This document shows, in pieces, positions 32,250 through 39,934 of a stretch of 64,000 bases of DNA. The first letter of the stretch is position 1; each line of letters begins with the position of its first letter. A program made the translations under genes and the position numbers. Location of the stretch: NCBI GenBank assembly GCA_937966555.1, contig CALCLY010000025.1, positions 1 through 64,000 on the forward strand, written 5' to 3'. The notes beneath the pieces were generated by a model. The model was not told the origin of the DNA, ran no database searches, and was given only the letters and a program-made list of their open reading frames with translations. Source of the DNA: CALCLY01 sp900552775. Its GTDB lineage: Bacteria; Bacillota; Clostridia; UMGS1883; UMGS1540.

Positions 32250-32436
32250 TTTCTGTACTCCTTTTTTTAAATTGTTTTCTATACTTCTATTATAAAAGAA
32301 TAAATTGGATTTTCTACTGATTTTTTGCTGTTATTTTCAGAATTACATATATTTTGCTGTCTGTGGCGTATATTTTGAAGCGGAAGTGTAAAACTAATTG
32401 CATAATATAAGAAAATATCGGTGAATGGAGACAGCT

Positions 32437-33789
32437 ATGAGTTTCAAAGAAAAGATCAAAAAATTTTTTTCAAAGTTTACACCTCTTTATACTTTGCTTA
32501 TTTCAATATGTGTCGTACTTATATTGGGCGTTGTGACAATATGCCAGGGTGCGGAAATAAAAAATGTAAAAAGGCAGATGCAGCAAGGCTATACGCGTTC
32601 TTTAAGCGAGCTTACAACGTATGTTGACAATATAAATGTAAATCTTGCAAAGAGCGTTGCGGCAAGTGATTCGCGTGAGCTTTCAAAGCTTGCAAACAAA
32701 ATATACAGCTCATCGGCGGGGGCGGCTGCGGCTCTTTCATCGCTTCCGGTGACAGATGTGACGCTTTCGAACACTTCAAAATTTTTGGCGCAGGTTGGGG
32801 ATTATACTTACAATCTGTCCCTTGCGCACATTGACGGCGGAGAGATAAGCGATGAAGAATACAATACGCTGTTAAATCTCGGCAGATATGCAAAATCGCT
32901 TTCGGAATCGCTTTACGGTATACAAGACTCGCTGTTTTCGGGAGAAGGCTCCGGTGGCGGAGACAATACGGTTTTTGCCGGAGAATTTGAAGAAATAGAA
33001 CAGAGTTTTGCGGAGTACCCGGCTCTTATATATGACGGACCTTTTTCCGAGCACATTCAAAACGCTTCGTCCGCAATGCTTGGCTCTCTTGCCGAAATTC
33101 CGGCGGATGAGGCAAAGGAACGCGCCCTTTCGGCAGTGGGTGACGAAAGACGCGGAGATATTTCCGAAAGCGGAGAGATAAACGGAAAAATTCCTTCTTA
33201 CGGGTTTAACATAACTCCCGGAAACGATAAAAACAGAAGTATTTCCGCCGAGGTGACAAAAAACGGAGGCATGCTTTTGTGGATGCTGGACACAAGAATT
33301 CCGCAGGAGACGCGCATATCGGTTGAAGACGCGGTTAAAAAGGCATATGACTTTTTGTCGCTTTTGAAAATATCTTCCATGAACGACACTTATTATGAAA
33401 TAAAAGACAACAGTGCTCTTATTAATTTTGCGTTTGGTGACGGCGGCATTTTGTATTATCCCGACCTTGTCAAAGTGAAAGTCGCGCTCGATACGGGAGA
33501 AATTTTAGGTGTTGAAAGTCACGGGTATATAATGAACCACAAAGTGCGCAGCGAGGGCAGCTTTAAGTTTTCGGATGCCGAGGTTCTGGCTGCAATCAGC
33601 CCGAAAATAAATGCGGATTCCTTAAAACGCTGCCTGATTCCGACAGACGGCGGAGGAGAAATTTATTGCTATGAGGTTCACGGAGGGTTTGACGATTACG
33701 AATTTTTGATTTATCTCAATGCGGAAACGCTGAGGCAGGAAAATATTTTAATGCTGCTTGTCAACGAAAACGGAACGCTGACAATATAG
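32437..33789 (+). CDS. ypeB: Germination protein YpeB
   Basis: YpeB is made in the forespore and partners the cortex hydrolase SleB, each stabilising the other. The 450-residue protein has an N-terminal membrane anchor (about residues 13-33, TPLYTLLISICVVLILGVVTI), a helical domain with SLSELTTYVDNINVNLAKSVAASDS near 55, and C-terminal PepSY-like repeats (INGKIPSYGFNITPG; ALDTGEILGVESHGYIMNH; REDNILMLLVNENGTLTI-like end). The ATG at 32437 lies 6 nt after GGAG; an upstream ATG at 32425 overlaps that site. No sleB is adjacent, unlike in Bacillus. Terminator at 33814. Confidence 0.92.
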   Translation: MSFKEKIKKFFSKFTPLYTLLISICVVLILGVVTICQGAEIKNVKRQMQQGYTRSLSELTTYVDNINVNLAKSVAASDSRELSKLANKIYSSSAGAAAALSSLPVTDVTLSNTSKFLAQVGDYTYNLSLAHIDGGEISDEEYNTLLNLGRYAKSLSESLYGIQDSLFSGEGSGGGDNTVFAGEFEEIEQSFAEYPALIYDGPFSEHIQNASSAMLGSLAEIPADEAKERALSAVGDERRGDISESGEINGKIPSYGFNITPGNDKNRSISAEVTKNGGMLLWMLDTRIPQETRISVEDAVKKAYDFLSLLKISSMNDTYYEIKDNSALINFAFGDGGILYYPDLVKVKVALDTGEILGVESHGYIMNHKVRSEGSFKFSDAEVLAAISPKINADSLKRCLIPTDGGGEIYCYEVHGGFDDYEFLIYLNAETLRQENILMLLVNENGTLTI

Positions 33790-33813
33790 CGGGGAGCCGC
33801 ATTATGAATCGGG

Positions 33814-33853
33814 GGATGCGGCAAAACGAAAAAGTTTTGCCGTATCCTTTTTT
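33814..33853 (+). terminator. ypeB terminator (GAGGGTG-related hairpin, member 3)
   Basis: GGATGCGGCAAAAC pairs with GTTTTGCCGTATCC around GAAAAA, followed by TTTTTT. A textbook Rho-independent terminator with the shared GCGGCAAAAC core. Confidence 0.85.
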
Positions 33854-33900
33854 GTTTTGAGCTATAAATTTTATTTATATATTTTCATAATATTATTGTA

Positions 33901-33930
33901 TTGGACAAACTCAGAAAAATGTGGTACAAT
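33901..33930 (+). promoter_or_regulatory. Promoter for metQ-metN-metI
   Basis: TTGGAC, 18 nt, TACAAT. The expected start near 33937 leaves a short leader of about 27 nt, too short for a SAM riboswitch or Met T-box. Confidence 0.6.
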
Positions 33931-33963
33931 GAGTACATCAAAAAAACAAGGGAGGAAATCATT

Positions 33964-34815
33964 ATGAAAAAGATTTTATCGGCGGTGTTTGCCGCAGTGC
34001 TTTCTCTGTCGCTTTTGACAGCGTGCGGAGGCAGCAAGGGAATTACAATAGCTGTTCCCAATGACACAACAAACGAGGCAAGAGCGCTTTTGCTGCTTGA
34101 AAAGAACGGATACATAAAACTTAAATCCGGCGCAGGTATCACGGCGACAATTAAGGATATTGAAGAAAATCCTTACAACATAACTTTTAAAGAAGTTGAA
34201 GCGGCGCAGCTTCCGAATATGCTCAAAGATGTGGATTACGCGGTTATCAATTCAAACTTTGCAATTCAGGCGGATTTGAATCCCGTTTCCGATTCGCTTT
34301 TGATGGAGGATTCATCTTCGGAATACGGAAACATAGTTGCCGTTAAAGAGGGAAACGAAGGCACGGATGCCGTAAAAGCGCTCAAGGCGGCGCTTGAAAG
34401 CAAAAAGGTTAAGGACTTTATAACCGAGAAATATAACGGTGCGGTTGTAAGCACGGTTGACAACCCCGGAGACGGATATGACGCTTCCGTGGATTATGCG
34501 GCGCTTGCGGGTAAAAAAATAACTGTTGCGGCGTCTCCCACACCTCACGCGGAGATACTTAAGATTGCAAAGGATATTCTTGCCGAAAAAAATGTAACGC
34601 TTGACGTTAAAGAGTTTACAGACTATGTACAGCCAAACAACGTGGTTGAAAGCGGCGAGGTTGACGCAAACTACTTCCAGCATTTCCCGTATCTTGACGA
34701 TTTCAACAAAGAAAACGGAACACATATTGTATCAATCGGCGCAATTCATGTTGAACCTATTGCACTTTATGCCGGCAAACAGACGTCGCTTGACGCTATT
34801 AAAGCCGCAAAATAA
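33964..34815 (+). CDS. Circularly permuted NlpA/MetQ-family substrate-binding lipoprotein
   Basis: A membrane-anchored receptor for a methionine-type ABC importer. Signal peptide and lipobox LLTAC put the lipid-modified Cys at residue 21. In normal MetQ the mature protein begins with the KITVGASPTPHAEIL-like strand and ends after the IAVPNDPTNEARALLLL half. Here the order is swapped. Residues 26-162 are the usual C-terminal half (GITIAVPNDTTNEARALLLL to FITEKYNGAVV). Residues 163-184 are a new linker. Residues 185-283 are the usual N-terminal half (KITVAASPTPHAEIL, EFTDYVQPN, DANYFQHFPYL, HVEPIALYAGK). Both halves look intact. The ATG at 33964 follows GGGAGG. It is first in the metQNI operon. 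Ligand unknown, methionine likely. Confidence 0.9.
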   Translation: MKKILSAVFAAVLSLSLLTACGGSKGITIAVPNDTTNEARALLLLEKNGYIKLKSGAGITATIKDIEENPYNITFKEVEAAQLPNMLKDVDYAVINSNFAIQADLNPVSDSLLMEDSSSEYGNIVAVKEGNEGTDAVKALKAALESKKVKDFITEKYNGAVVSTVDNPGDGYDASVDYAALAGKKITVAASPTPHAEILKIAKDILAEKNVTLDVKEFTDYVQPNNVVESGEVDANYFQHFPYLDDFNKENGTHIVSIGAIHVEPIALYAGKQTSLDAIKAAK

Positions 34816-34825
34816 AATGAGCTGT

Positions 34826-34856
34826 AAAACAAACGGGCGATGAACCCGTTTGTTTT
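34826..34856 (+). promoter_or_regulatory. Intercistronic hairpin between metQ and metN
   Basis: AAAACAAACGGG pairs with CCCGTTTGTTTT around CGATGAA (12 bp, perfect). With only a short T tail it may be a leaky terminator or mRNA stabiliser, letting the receptor be made in excess over the ATPase and permease, as is common for ABC importers. Confidence 0.55.
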
Positions 34857-34880
34857 GCTGTTCCGAAACGGAGTTTTTAT

Positions 34881-35891
34881 ATGATTGAACTGAAGAATAT
34901 TTCAAAGACATTTCAAACCGCAGACGGAACGGTTGAAGCTTTGAAAAACGTAAATCTTTCCATAGAGGACGGAGACATATACGGAATAATAGGCATGAGC
35001 GGTGCCGGAAAAAGTACGCTTGTGCGCTGCATAAATATGCTTGAACGTCCGACAGAAGGCAGCGTTATTATAAACGGTGTGGATATCGGAAAGCTCGGCG
35101 CGGCGGAGCTTCGGCGTGAGCGCCGCAAAATAACCATGATTTTTCAGGGTTTTAATCTGCTTATGCAAAGAACATGCATAGATAATATATGCTTTCCGCT
35201 TGAGCTTGCCGGAGTTAAAAAGAAAGAGGCAAGAAAAAAGGCGGCGGAACTTTTGGAAACCGTAGGTCTGCCGGACAAAGGCGGCGCATATCCGGCGCAG
35301 CTTTCGGGCGGTCAGCAGCAGAGAATTGCCATAGCGCGCGCCCTTGCCACAGAACCTGAAATATTGCTGTGTGACGAGGCAACAAGTGCGCTTGACCCGA
35401 AAACCACGCAGTCTATTTTGGATCTTATAGCCGAAATAAACGAGCGTCTCGGCATCACCGTTATAGTCATAACGCACCAAATGAGCGTTGTGGAAAAGAT
35501 ATGTTCAAAGGTTGCCATTTTGGACGGAGGAGAGGTTGTGGAAGAAGGCAGCGTTTCGGAGGTATTCACAAATCCTCATTCCGATGCTGCGAAAAGACTT
35601 GTGTTCCCGGACGGGGCGGAAAGCTCTGTGCCGAGTTTTGCTTCCGACTCTGTTATACGGCTTGTGTATAACGGCGCTTTGGTTGCGGACACGCCGCTTA
35701 TTGCAAAAATGGCAAAGGACGAAGGCATTGCCGCAAATATTCTTGCCGCGCAGACAAAATGCATAGGAGATAAGGTATTCGGCAATATGCTGCTTGATAT
35801 AGACGGCGGAGAAAAAGAACTTGAAAGGGCAATAACTTATTTGCAGAACACACCCGATATTATAGTAAGGAGAGTGAAAAACGATGTTTGA
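34881..35891 (+). CDS. metN: MetN-type ABC importer ATPase with NIL domain
   Basis: The ATPase subunit that powers uptake through MetI. The 336-residue protein has Walker A GMSGAGKST near 37, a Q-loop FQGFNLL, signature LSGGQQQRIAIARAL near 140, Walker B ILLCDEATSALD and H-loop VITHQM. A C-terminal NIL domain (about 255-336; SVIRLVYNGALVADTPLIAKMA) normally binds methionine and causes trans-inhibition. GGAG precedes the ATG. It overlaps metI by 8 nt. Confidence 0.93.
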   Translation: MIELKNISKTFQTADGTVEALKNVNLSIEDGDIYGIIGMSGAGKSTLVRCINMLERPTEGSVIINGVDIGKLGAAELRRERRKITMIFQGFNLLMQRTCIDNICFPLELAGVKKKEARKKAAELLETVGLPDKGGAYPAQLSGGQQQRIAIARALATEPEILLCDEATSALDPKTTQSILDLIAEINERLGITVIVITHQMSVVEKICSKVAILDGGEVVEEGSVSEVFTNPHSDAAKRLVFPDGAESSVPSFASDSVIRLVYNGALVADTPLIAKMAKDEGIAANILAAQTKCIGDKVFGNMLLDIDGGEKELERAITYLQNTPDIIVRRVKNDV

Positions 35892-36585
35892 AAGCATTCT
35901 GGCAAATCCATCGGTTGCCGAAGCAATTGAAATTTTAAAAAGCGAACTGTTTCTTGCTATTTGGGAAACGTTTTATGTAACCGTTGCCGCAACGTTTTTC
36001 TCTATTCTTATAGGGCTGCCTTTGGGGGTTTTGATTGTTGCGGGCGAAAAAGGCGGAGTAATGCCGCTTCCGAAGCCTGTTTTAAGCGTTTTGAACGTAA
36101 TTATAAATCTGCTGCGTTCAATACCGTTTCTCATACTTATGATACTTGTTTTCCCGCTTACAAGGCTTATAATGGGCACGGTTGTGGGAACAGCGGCTTC
36201 GATTGTGCCGCTTGTTATAGCCGCGGCGCCGTTTGTGGCAAGGCTTGTTGAGAGCAGTTTAAGGGAAGTGAACCCCAATATCATAGAGGCGGCGCAGAGC
36301 ATGGGCGCTTCGCCGTTTCAGATAATCACAAAGGTTATGATACCCGAAAGTATTCCTTCTTTAATATCGAATTTCACAATAGCAGTTACAACCATACTCG
36401 GCTATTCTGCTATGAGCGGTATTATAGGCGGCGGCGGTCTCGGAAAAATCGCGATAAATTACGGTTATTACAGATATAAATATCTTGTTATGACGATTGC
36501 GGTAATTTTCCTCATTATTCTTGTTCAGATTTTCCAGGCTGTGGGAACATGGCTTACGGTAAAGAGTGATAAGAGATTGAAATAG
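35884..36585 (+). CDS. metI: MetI-type ABC importer permease
   Basis: A 233-residue integral membrane subunit with about five helices. The EAA loop that docks with the ATPase is seen as VESSLREVNPNIIEAAQSMGASPFQIITKVMIPESIPSL (near 120-158). The N terminus has LAIWETFYVTVAATFFSILIGLPLGVL. Length and order are typical of D-methionine-type permeases. It starts within the end of metN (8-nt overlap), so translation is coupled. It ends before the convergent terminator at 36616-36655. Confidence 0.93.
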   Translation: MFESILANPSVAEAIEILKSELFLAIWETFYVTVAATFFSILIGLPLGVLIVAGEKGGVMPLPKPVLSVLNVIINLLRSIPFLILMILVFPLTRLIMGTVVGTAASIVPLVIAAAPFVARLVESSLREVNPNIIEAAQSMGASPFQIITKVMIPESIPSLISNFTIAVTTILGYSAMSGIIGGGGLGKIAINYGYYRYKYLVMTIAVIFLIILVQIFQAVGTWLTVKSDKRLK

Positions 36586-36615
36586 TTAATGATTTTTTTG
36601 CATGATTTCCAGAGA

Positions 36616-36655
36616 GGGTGCGGCAAAACAAAATCGGTTTGCCGCACCCCCTTTT
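36616..36655. terminator. Bidirectional terminator between metI and the LacI gene (GAGGGTG-type, member 4)
   Basis: GGGTGCGGCAAA (36616-36627) pairs with TTTGCCGCACCC (36638-36649), followed by CTTTT on the plus strand. It separates two convergent genes and overlaps the LacI stop codon region. It shares the GCGGCAAAAC core with three other hairpins in the window. Confidence 0.8.
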
Positions 36656-37634
36656 ATAAAATCGTCTGACGGCAAACCGGTCCGACAGATTCGCGCTTTA
36701 CAAGCTCGGCTCTTATTGACGTTTTTTGTATTGCCTTAAAATATGGATTATTTATCTTTTTGATTATCATATCAACCGCCGTAAAAGCGGCGTCGGTTAT
36801 AAATGTTTTGACGGTCGTAAGCGGCGGAAGAATGTTCTGCGCATCAGCAATATCATCCATGCCGATAACGGAAACGTCCTTGGGGACATTAAAGCCCTGC
36901 GATTTGAGGGCATAAATTGCGCCAATGGCAATATTATCGTATGCTGCTAGGATTGCCGTCGGAGGCTCGTCAAGTGACATCAGATATGAAATGCTGTCGC
37001 GCCCGGCGTTTTCAAAACGTTTTCGGCTTTTTATTACAAGCTGAGGACTTATTTTCAGATTAAGGCTTTTCATTGATTTTAAAAAGAGCTTCTCCTTGGC
37101 GTCGGTGAGTTGTTCGCCTATAAAAGCGATGCGTGTATGTCCGTTTTCTTTGAAAAGCCTGACGGCGTCATATGTGGCTTTCCACAAATCAATACCTACT
37201 TCGTCGGCATTTTCCACGTGCGTGCCTATCGATACGACGGGAATTGTGTATCTTTTTATTTTATTTAGCGTAGGCGTTATGAAAATTATGGCGTCTACCT
37301 TGGAATACAAGGCATAATATTCCGCGAATTCGCGTTCGCGTTCGGGGTTAAAGTCCGATGTTGAAATCAATGCAAGAAAGTCATTTTGCTGCAGCATATG
37401 TAAAACAGCCTCCGTGATTGCCGAGATATACCGGCTTTTCAGCTCGGGACAAATAACGGCGGCGATACGTCTTGGATATTTGTCTTTGTAATACTTGTCA
37501 AAGCAGCCCAGCTCCGCTGCAGCCTCATATATTTTTTTCTTTGTCCGATCGCTTATTTCCTTGCTCTGAGAAAACGCTTTCGAAATTGTAGATACGGAAA
37601 AGCCCGTTATATCTGAAATTTTTTTATAGCTCAT
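36654..37634 (-). CDS. LacI-family transcriptional regulator
   Basis: A 326-residue repressor. The N-terminal helix-turn-helix is MSYKKISDITGFSVSTISKAF. The hinge helix region follows (KKKIYEAAAELG), then a periplasmic-binding-protein-like effector domain with RIAFIGEQLTDAKEKLF and PPTAILAAYDNIAIGAIYALKSQGFNVPKDVSVIGMDDI near 232-270. The ATG at 37634 is preferred because AAAGGCGG lies upstream; a GTG three codons earlier is less likely. It is divergent from the GH28 gene, with two palindromes in between (37688-37733). It probably senses a uronate-containing sugar (inference from neighbours). Confidence 0.92.
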   Translation of the reverse strand: MSYKKISDITGFSVSTISKAFSQSKEISDRTKKKIYEAAAELGCFDKYYKDKYPRRIAAVICPELKSRYISAITEAVLHMLQQNDFLALISTSDFNPEREREFAEYYALYSKVDAIIFITPTLNKIKRYTIPVVSIGTHVENADEVGIDLWKATYDAVRLFKENGHTRIAFIGEQLTDAKEKLFLKSMKSLNLKISPQLVIKSRKRFENAGRDSISYLMSLDEPPTAILAAYDNIAIGAIYALKSQGFNVPKDVSVIGMDDIADAQNILPPLTTVKTFITDAAFTAVDMIIKKINNPYFKAIQKTSIRAELVKRESVGPVCRQTIL

Positions 37635-37657
37635 ATGCAGCACCGCCTTTTAATCAA

Positions 37658-37686
37658 AGTTTAACATAAAAAAAGGAAAAAAACAA
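37658..37686 (-). promoter_or_regulatory. Promoter of the LacI regulator gene
   Basis: Minus strand TTGTTT, 17 nt, TAAACT. Its -35 hexamer adjoins the palindrome at 37688-37703, which would allow autorepression. Confidence 0.5.
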
Positions 37687-37687
37687 T

Positions 37688-37703
37688 ATATTTTCGAAAA
37701 TAT
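37688..37703. promoter_or_regulatory. Candidate LacI-family operator 1
   Basis: A perfect 16-bp palindrome ATATTTTCGAAAATAT with a central CG, the symmetry usual for LacI-family sites. It touches the -35 region of the regulator's own promoter. Confidence 0.55.
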
Positions 37704-37710
37704 TTCGTAT

Positions 37711-37733
37711 AATAACGAAAAAATTTCGTTATT
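37711..37733. promoter_or_regulatory. Candidate operator 2 (inverted repeat)
   Basis: AATAACGAAA and TTTCGTTATT, perfect 10-bp arms separated by AAA. It ends 7 bp before the -35 hexamer of the GH28 promoter. A short T run follows, but no plus-strand gene ends here, so an operator role is more likely than a terminator. Confidence 0.5.
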
Positions 37734-37739
37734 TTTTTC

Positions 37740-37768
37740 TTGAAATAAGTTTGTTTATCGGATATAAT
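37740..37768 (+). promoter_or_regulatory. Promoter for the GH28 gene pair
   Basis: TTGAAA, 17 nt, TATAAT. The start near 37775 leaves a 5' UTR of about 165 nt before the chosen ATG at 37940. Confidence 0.75.
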
Positions 37769-37939
37769 ATAATTTAAGGCGGTTTGGAAGGCGGCAGCAG
37801 CCTTCATATAATCGCGGGCGGTCTTTTTGTTAACCGCTCACCTTCGGCGGACAAAAGGTCTGCAAAAGAAAAGCTCACGGGCTTGATTATCGGAATAATT
37901 TCATTGCTTATAATAAAGCTTTGTAAGGAGAAAAGAAAA

Positions 37940-39220
37940 ATGAAGAATCTTAGCATGAATTTCACCTCATTTAAAACGGATTCGCAAATGCTTGCCGAAG
38001 CCGTGCGAGAGGCGCACCAAAAAAGCGGAACGCTTATAATCCCTCCCGTAAATCCGCGTACGGGCGAGAGCGTCTACATAATCGACGAAACAATTTTATT
38101 GCCGTCGGATATGGAGATTGTGCTCGAAAACTGTGTATTAAAGCTTGCGCCCGACGCAAGATGCAACATTTTCAGAAATGAAAATATGTATAAGGAAGGG
38201 TATCTTTCAAAAGACTCAGAACAGAAAAATATTTTCATACGCGGCATAGGCAATGCGGTGCTTGACGGAGAAGGGCACAACGATGTTTTCGAATGGTCGT
38301 CGGAGAAGGACGGAAATCCGTCTGTGTACTGTAACAATCTTTTGCTGTTTCATAATGTTGATAATTTTGCGGTCACGGGGATTACGGTACAAAATCCGCG
38401 TTGGTGGGGATTGAACTTTCTTTTCTGCTCAAACGGTAAAATTTCGGATATACGCATAAAAACCGGAGAGCTTTTTTCGAACCAGGACGGAATTAATCTG
38501 CGCACGGGCTGTCACGATATAGAGATTGCGCGCATAAGCGGAAATTCCGGGGATGATTTTATAGCGCTTACCGCGGTCGGCTTCAGACATATTGTGGAAG
38601 ACAAAAAAACAGATATACACGATATATCCATTCACGATGTAATAGGCTCCTCGGTGCATGAGGGAATAGTTACGCTCCGCGCAAATGACGGACATCATAT
38701 TTATAATGTGGATATAGAAAATATTATAGAATCGAATTTCGACAATGAAAATATTCTGCCGTACGGAACAATACTTTTGGGGCAGAGATGCTTTTTTACA
38801 AAAGAGCTCGGAAAGCATGGCTGCATGCACCATATCAGAGTCAGCGGAGTGCATACCAAAAGCGGTGGGGCGGCCGTTACGCTTTGCAATACGCTTTGCG
38901 ACAGCGTTATAGAAAACATATACGCGCAAAACTGCATAAATGCCGTAACCACGGTAAATTATGACCATTACGGCAACACAAGGCTTGTGGTTCGCGGAAA
39001 CGCGGACGATGAAAATTTCGGACCTGCCGGCGTTATGCTTGAAAGAGTTGAATTTAAAAATATTAATGCCGACAAGTCTGTGCGCGGCGCGGCGGTTGAT
39101 CTTTCCGAAATGCAGGATTATGATTTTTTAAAGGATGTTACTTTTTCGGGTATACACAGCGAAAACGAAGCGCTCCTTATTTCGGATAAAATAAAAAAGG
39201 AAGGGGTGAAGGTACTGTGA
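37940..39220 (+). CDS. GH28-type polygalacturonase-like protein (intracellular)
   Basis: A right-handed beta-helix protein resembling glycoside hydrolase family 28, which hydrolyses galacturonate links in pectin. Features of the 426-residue protein: an N-terminal pectate-lyase-like strand (KSGTLIIPPV), NPRWWGLNFLFCSNGKISDIRIKTG near 155, and the active-site-like segments FSNQDGINLRTGCHDIEI and SGNSGDDFIALTAVG near 180-215 (Asp and Asp-Asp), followed by SSVHEGIVTLRAND with a His. The usual RIK triad is not clear, so activity is likely but the bond cleaved is uncertain. No signal peptide: it probably acts on imported oligomers. The ATG at 37940 follows TAAGGAG. Confidence 0.75.
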   Translation: MKNLSMNFTSFKTDSQMLAEAVREAHQKSGTLIIPPVNPRTGESVYIIDETILLPSDMEIVLENCVLKLAPDARCNIFRNENMYKEGYLSKDSEQKNIFIRGIGNAVLDGEGHNDVFEWSSEKDGNPSVYCNNLLLFHNVDNFAVTGITVQNPRWWGLNFLFCSNGKISDIRIKTGELFSNQDGINLRTGCHDIEIARISGNSGDDFIALTAVGFRHIVEDKKTDIHDISIHDVIGSSVHEGIVTLRANDGHHIYNVDIENIIESNFDNENILPYGTILLGQRCFFTKELGKHGCMHHIRVSGVHTKSGGAAVTLCNTLCDSVIENIYAQNCINAVTTVNYDHYGNTRLVVRGNADDENFGPAGVMLERVEFKNINADKSVRGAAVDLSEMQDYDFLKDVTFSGIHSENEALLISDKIKKEGVKVL

Positions 39221-39858
39221 GAGAATATATTGTACCTGACGTTAATGCGGAAAACCATACGGCAGAGCTTCAGCGCGCGGCAAATGACGCAAGAGACAAG
39301 GGCGGTATCATAGCGGTACGCGGAAAATGGAATTTGTGTGATACGGTGTACATACACGAAAACACATGCGTGATTTTTGAAGATGCGGAGGTTATGGGCA
39401 AATGTGACGTTCTCTTTAAAAACAGTGTTGTGCTTTCTCCGCGAAAGCAAACAAAGCTCGGCTGCCAAAGCGGCATAAGCCTTATCGGAAAAAACAGTGT
39501 TCTGTACGGGACGACGGAGCTTTTTAATGTGCGGAATTTCAATATTGAAGGACTCCGCTGTGAAAACGTGTCCGTGGGTATAGCTCTAATGTACGCATAC
39601 GGCGGAAACTTGAAAAATTTAAGCTTCGTGAATGCGGATTCCTGCATAAAATGCCTTATAGGCACGAGAAATTGCTTTTTTACGGACATATCGTCGGAGA
39701 ACTGCGGTGAGTATATTTGCTTTGACAGCAACAGACTGCCCGACGACGTGAGGGTAAACTATGCCGGACCGGACGTGAAAAACAATATTGTGCGAGGCGC
39801 ATGCGGAGAGGTTTTGAAGCGCGGGGATTACTGCTCGGACATTGTTGTAATGAAATAA
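39217..39858 (+). CDS. Small beta-helix (pectate-lyase-fold) protein
   Basis: A 213-residue protein with repeated short beta strands and the N-terminal pectate-lyase-superfamily pattern (ENHTAELQRAANDARDKGGIIAVRGKWNLCDTVYIHENTCVIFEDAEV). Middle coils include LFNVRNFNIEGLRCENVSVGIAL and CIKCLIGTRNCFFTDISSENCGEYI. It is about half the size of a normal GH28 and I see no clear catalytic pair; Cys residues are frequent. Its GTG overlaps the upstream TGA (GTGA), so the two beta-helix proteins are made together and may form one functional unit (inference). Confidence 0.7.
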   Translation: MREYIVPDVNAENHTAELQRAANDARDKGGIIAVRGKWNLCDTVYIHENTCVIFEDAEVMGKCDVLFKNSVVLSPRKQTKLGCQSGISLIGKNSVLYGTTELFNVRNFNIEGLRCENVSVGIALMYAYGGNLKNLSFVNADSCIKCLIGTRNCFFTDISSENCGEYICFDSNRLPDDVRVNYAGPDVKNNIVRGACGEVLKRGDYCSDIVVMK

Positions 39859-39865
39859 TTTTGTG

Positions 39866-39894
39866 TTGACGTATTTGCGCGGCTGTGATATACT
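39866..39894 (+). promoter_or_regulatory. Promoter for the DUF1836 gene
   Basis: TTGACG, 17 nt, TATACT, about 40 nt upstream of the start codon. Confidence 0.65.
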
Positions 39895-39934
39895 GATTTA
39901 TAACAGATTAATTCGGTAAAGGACTGTTTCCGAA

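Noticed and set aside
33901..33963. Extended N terminus for the MetQ-like lipoprotein
   Set aside because: The stretch contains the -35 and -10 boxes and would put a charged segment before the signal peptide. The ATG at 33964 has a strong ribosome binding site and gives a proper lipobox.
33854..33963. SAM riboswitch or Met T-box before metQNI
   Set aside because: Only about 27 nt of leader follow the predicted start, and no conserved core is present.
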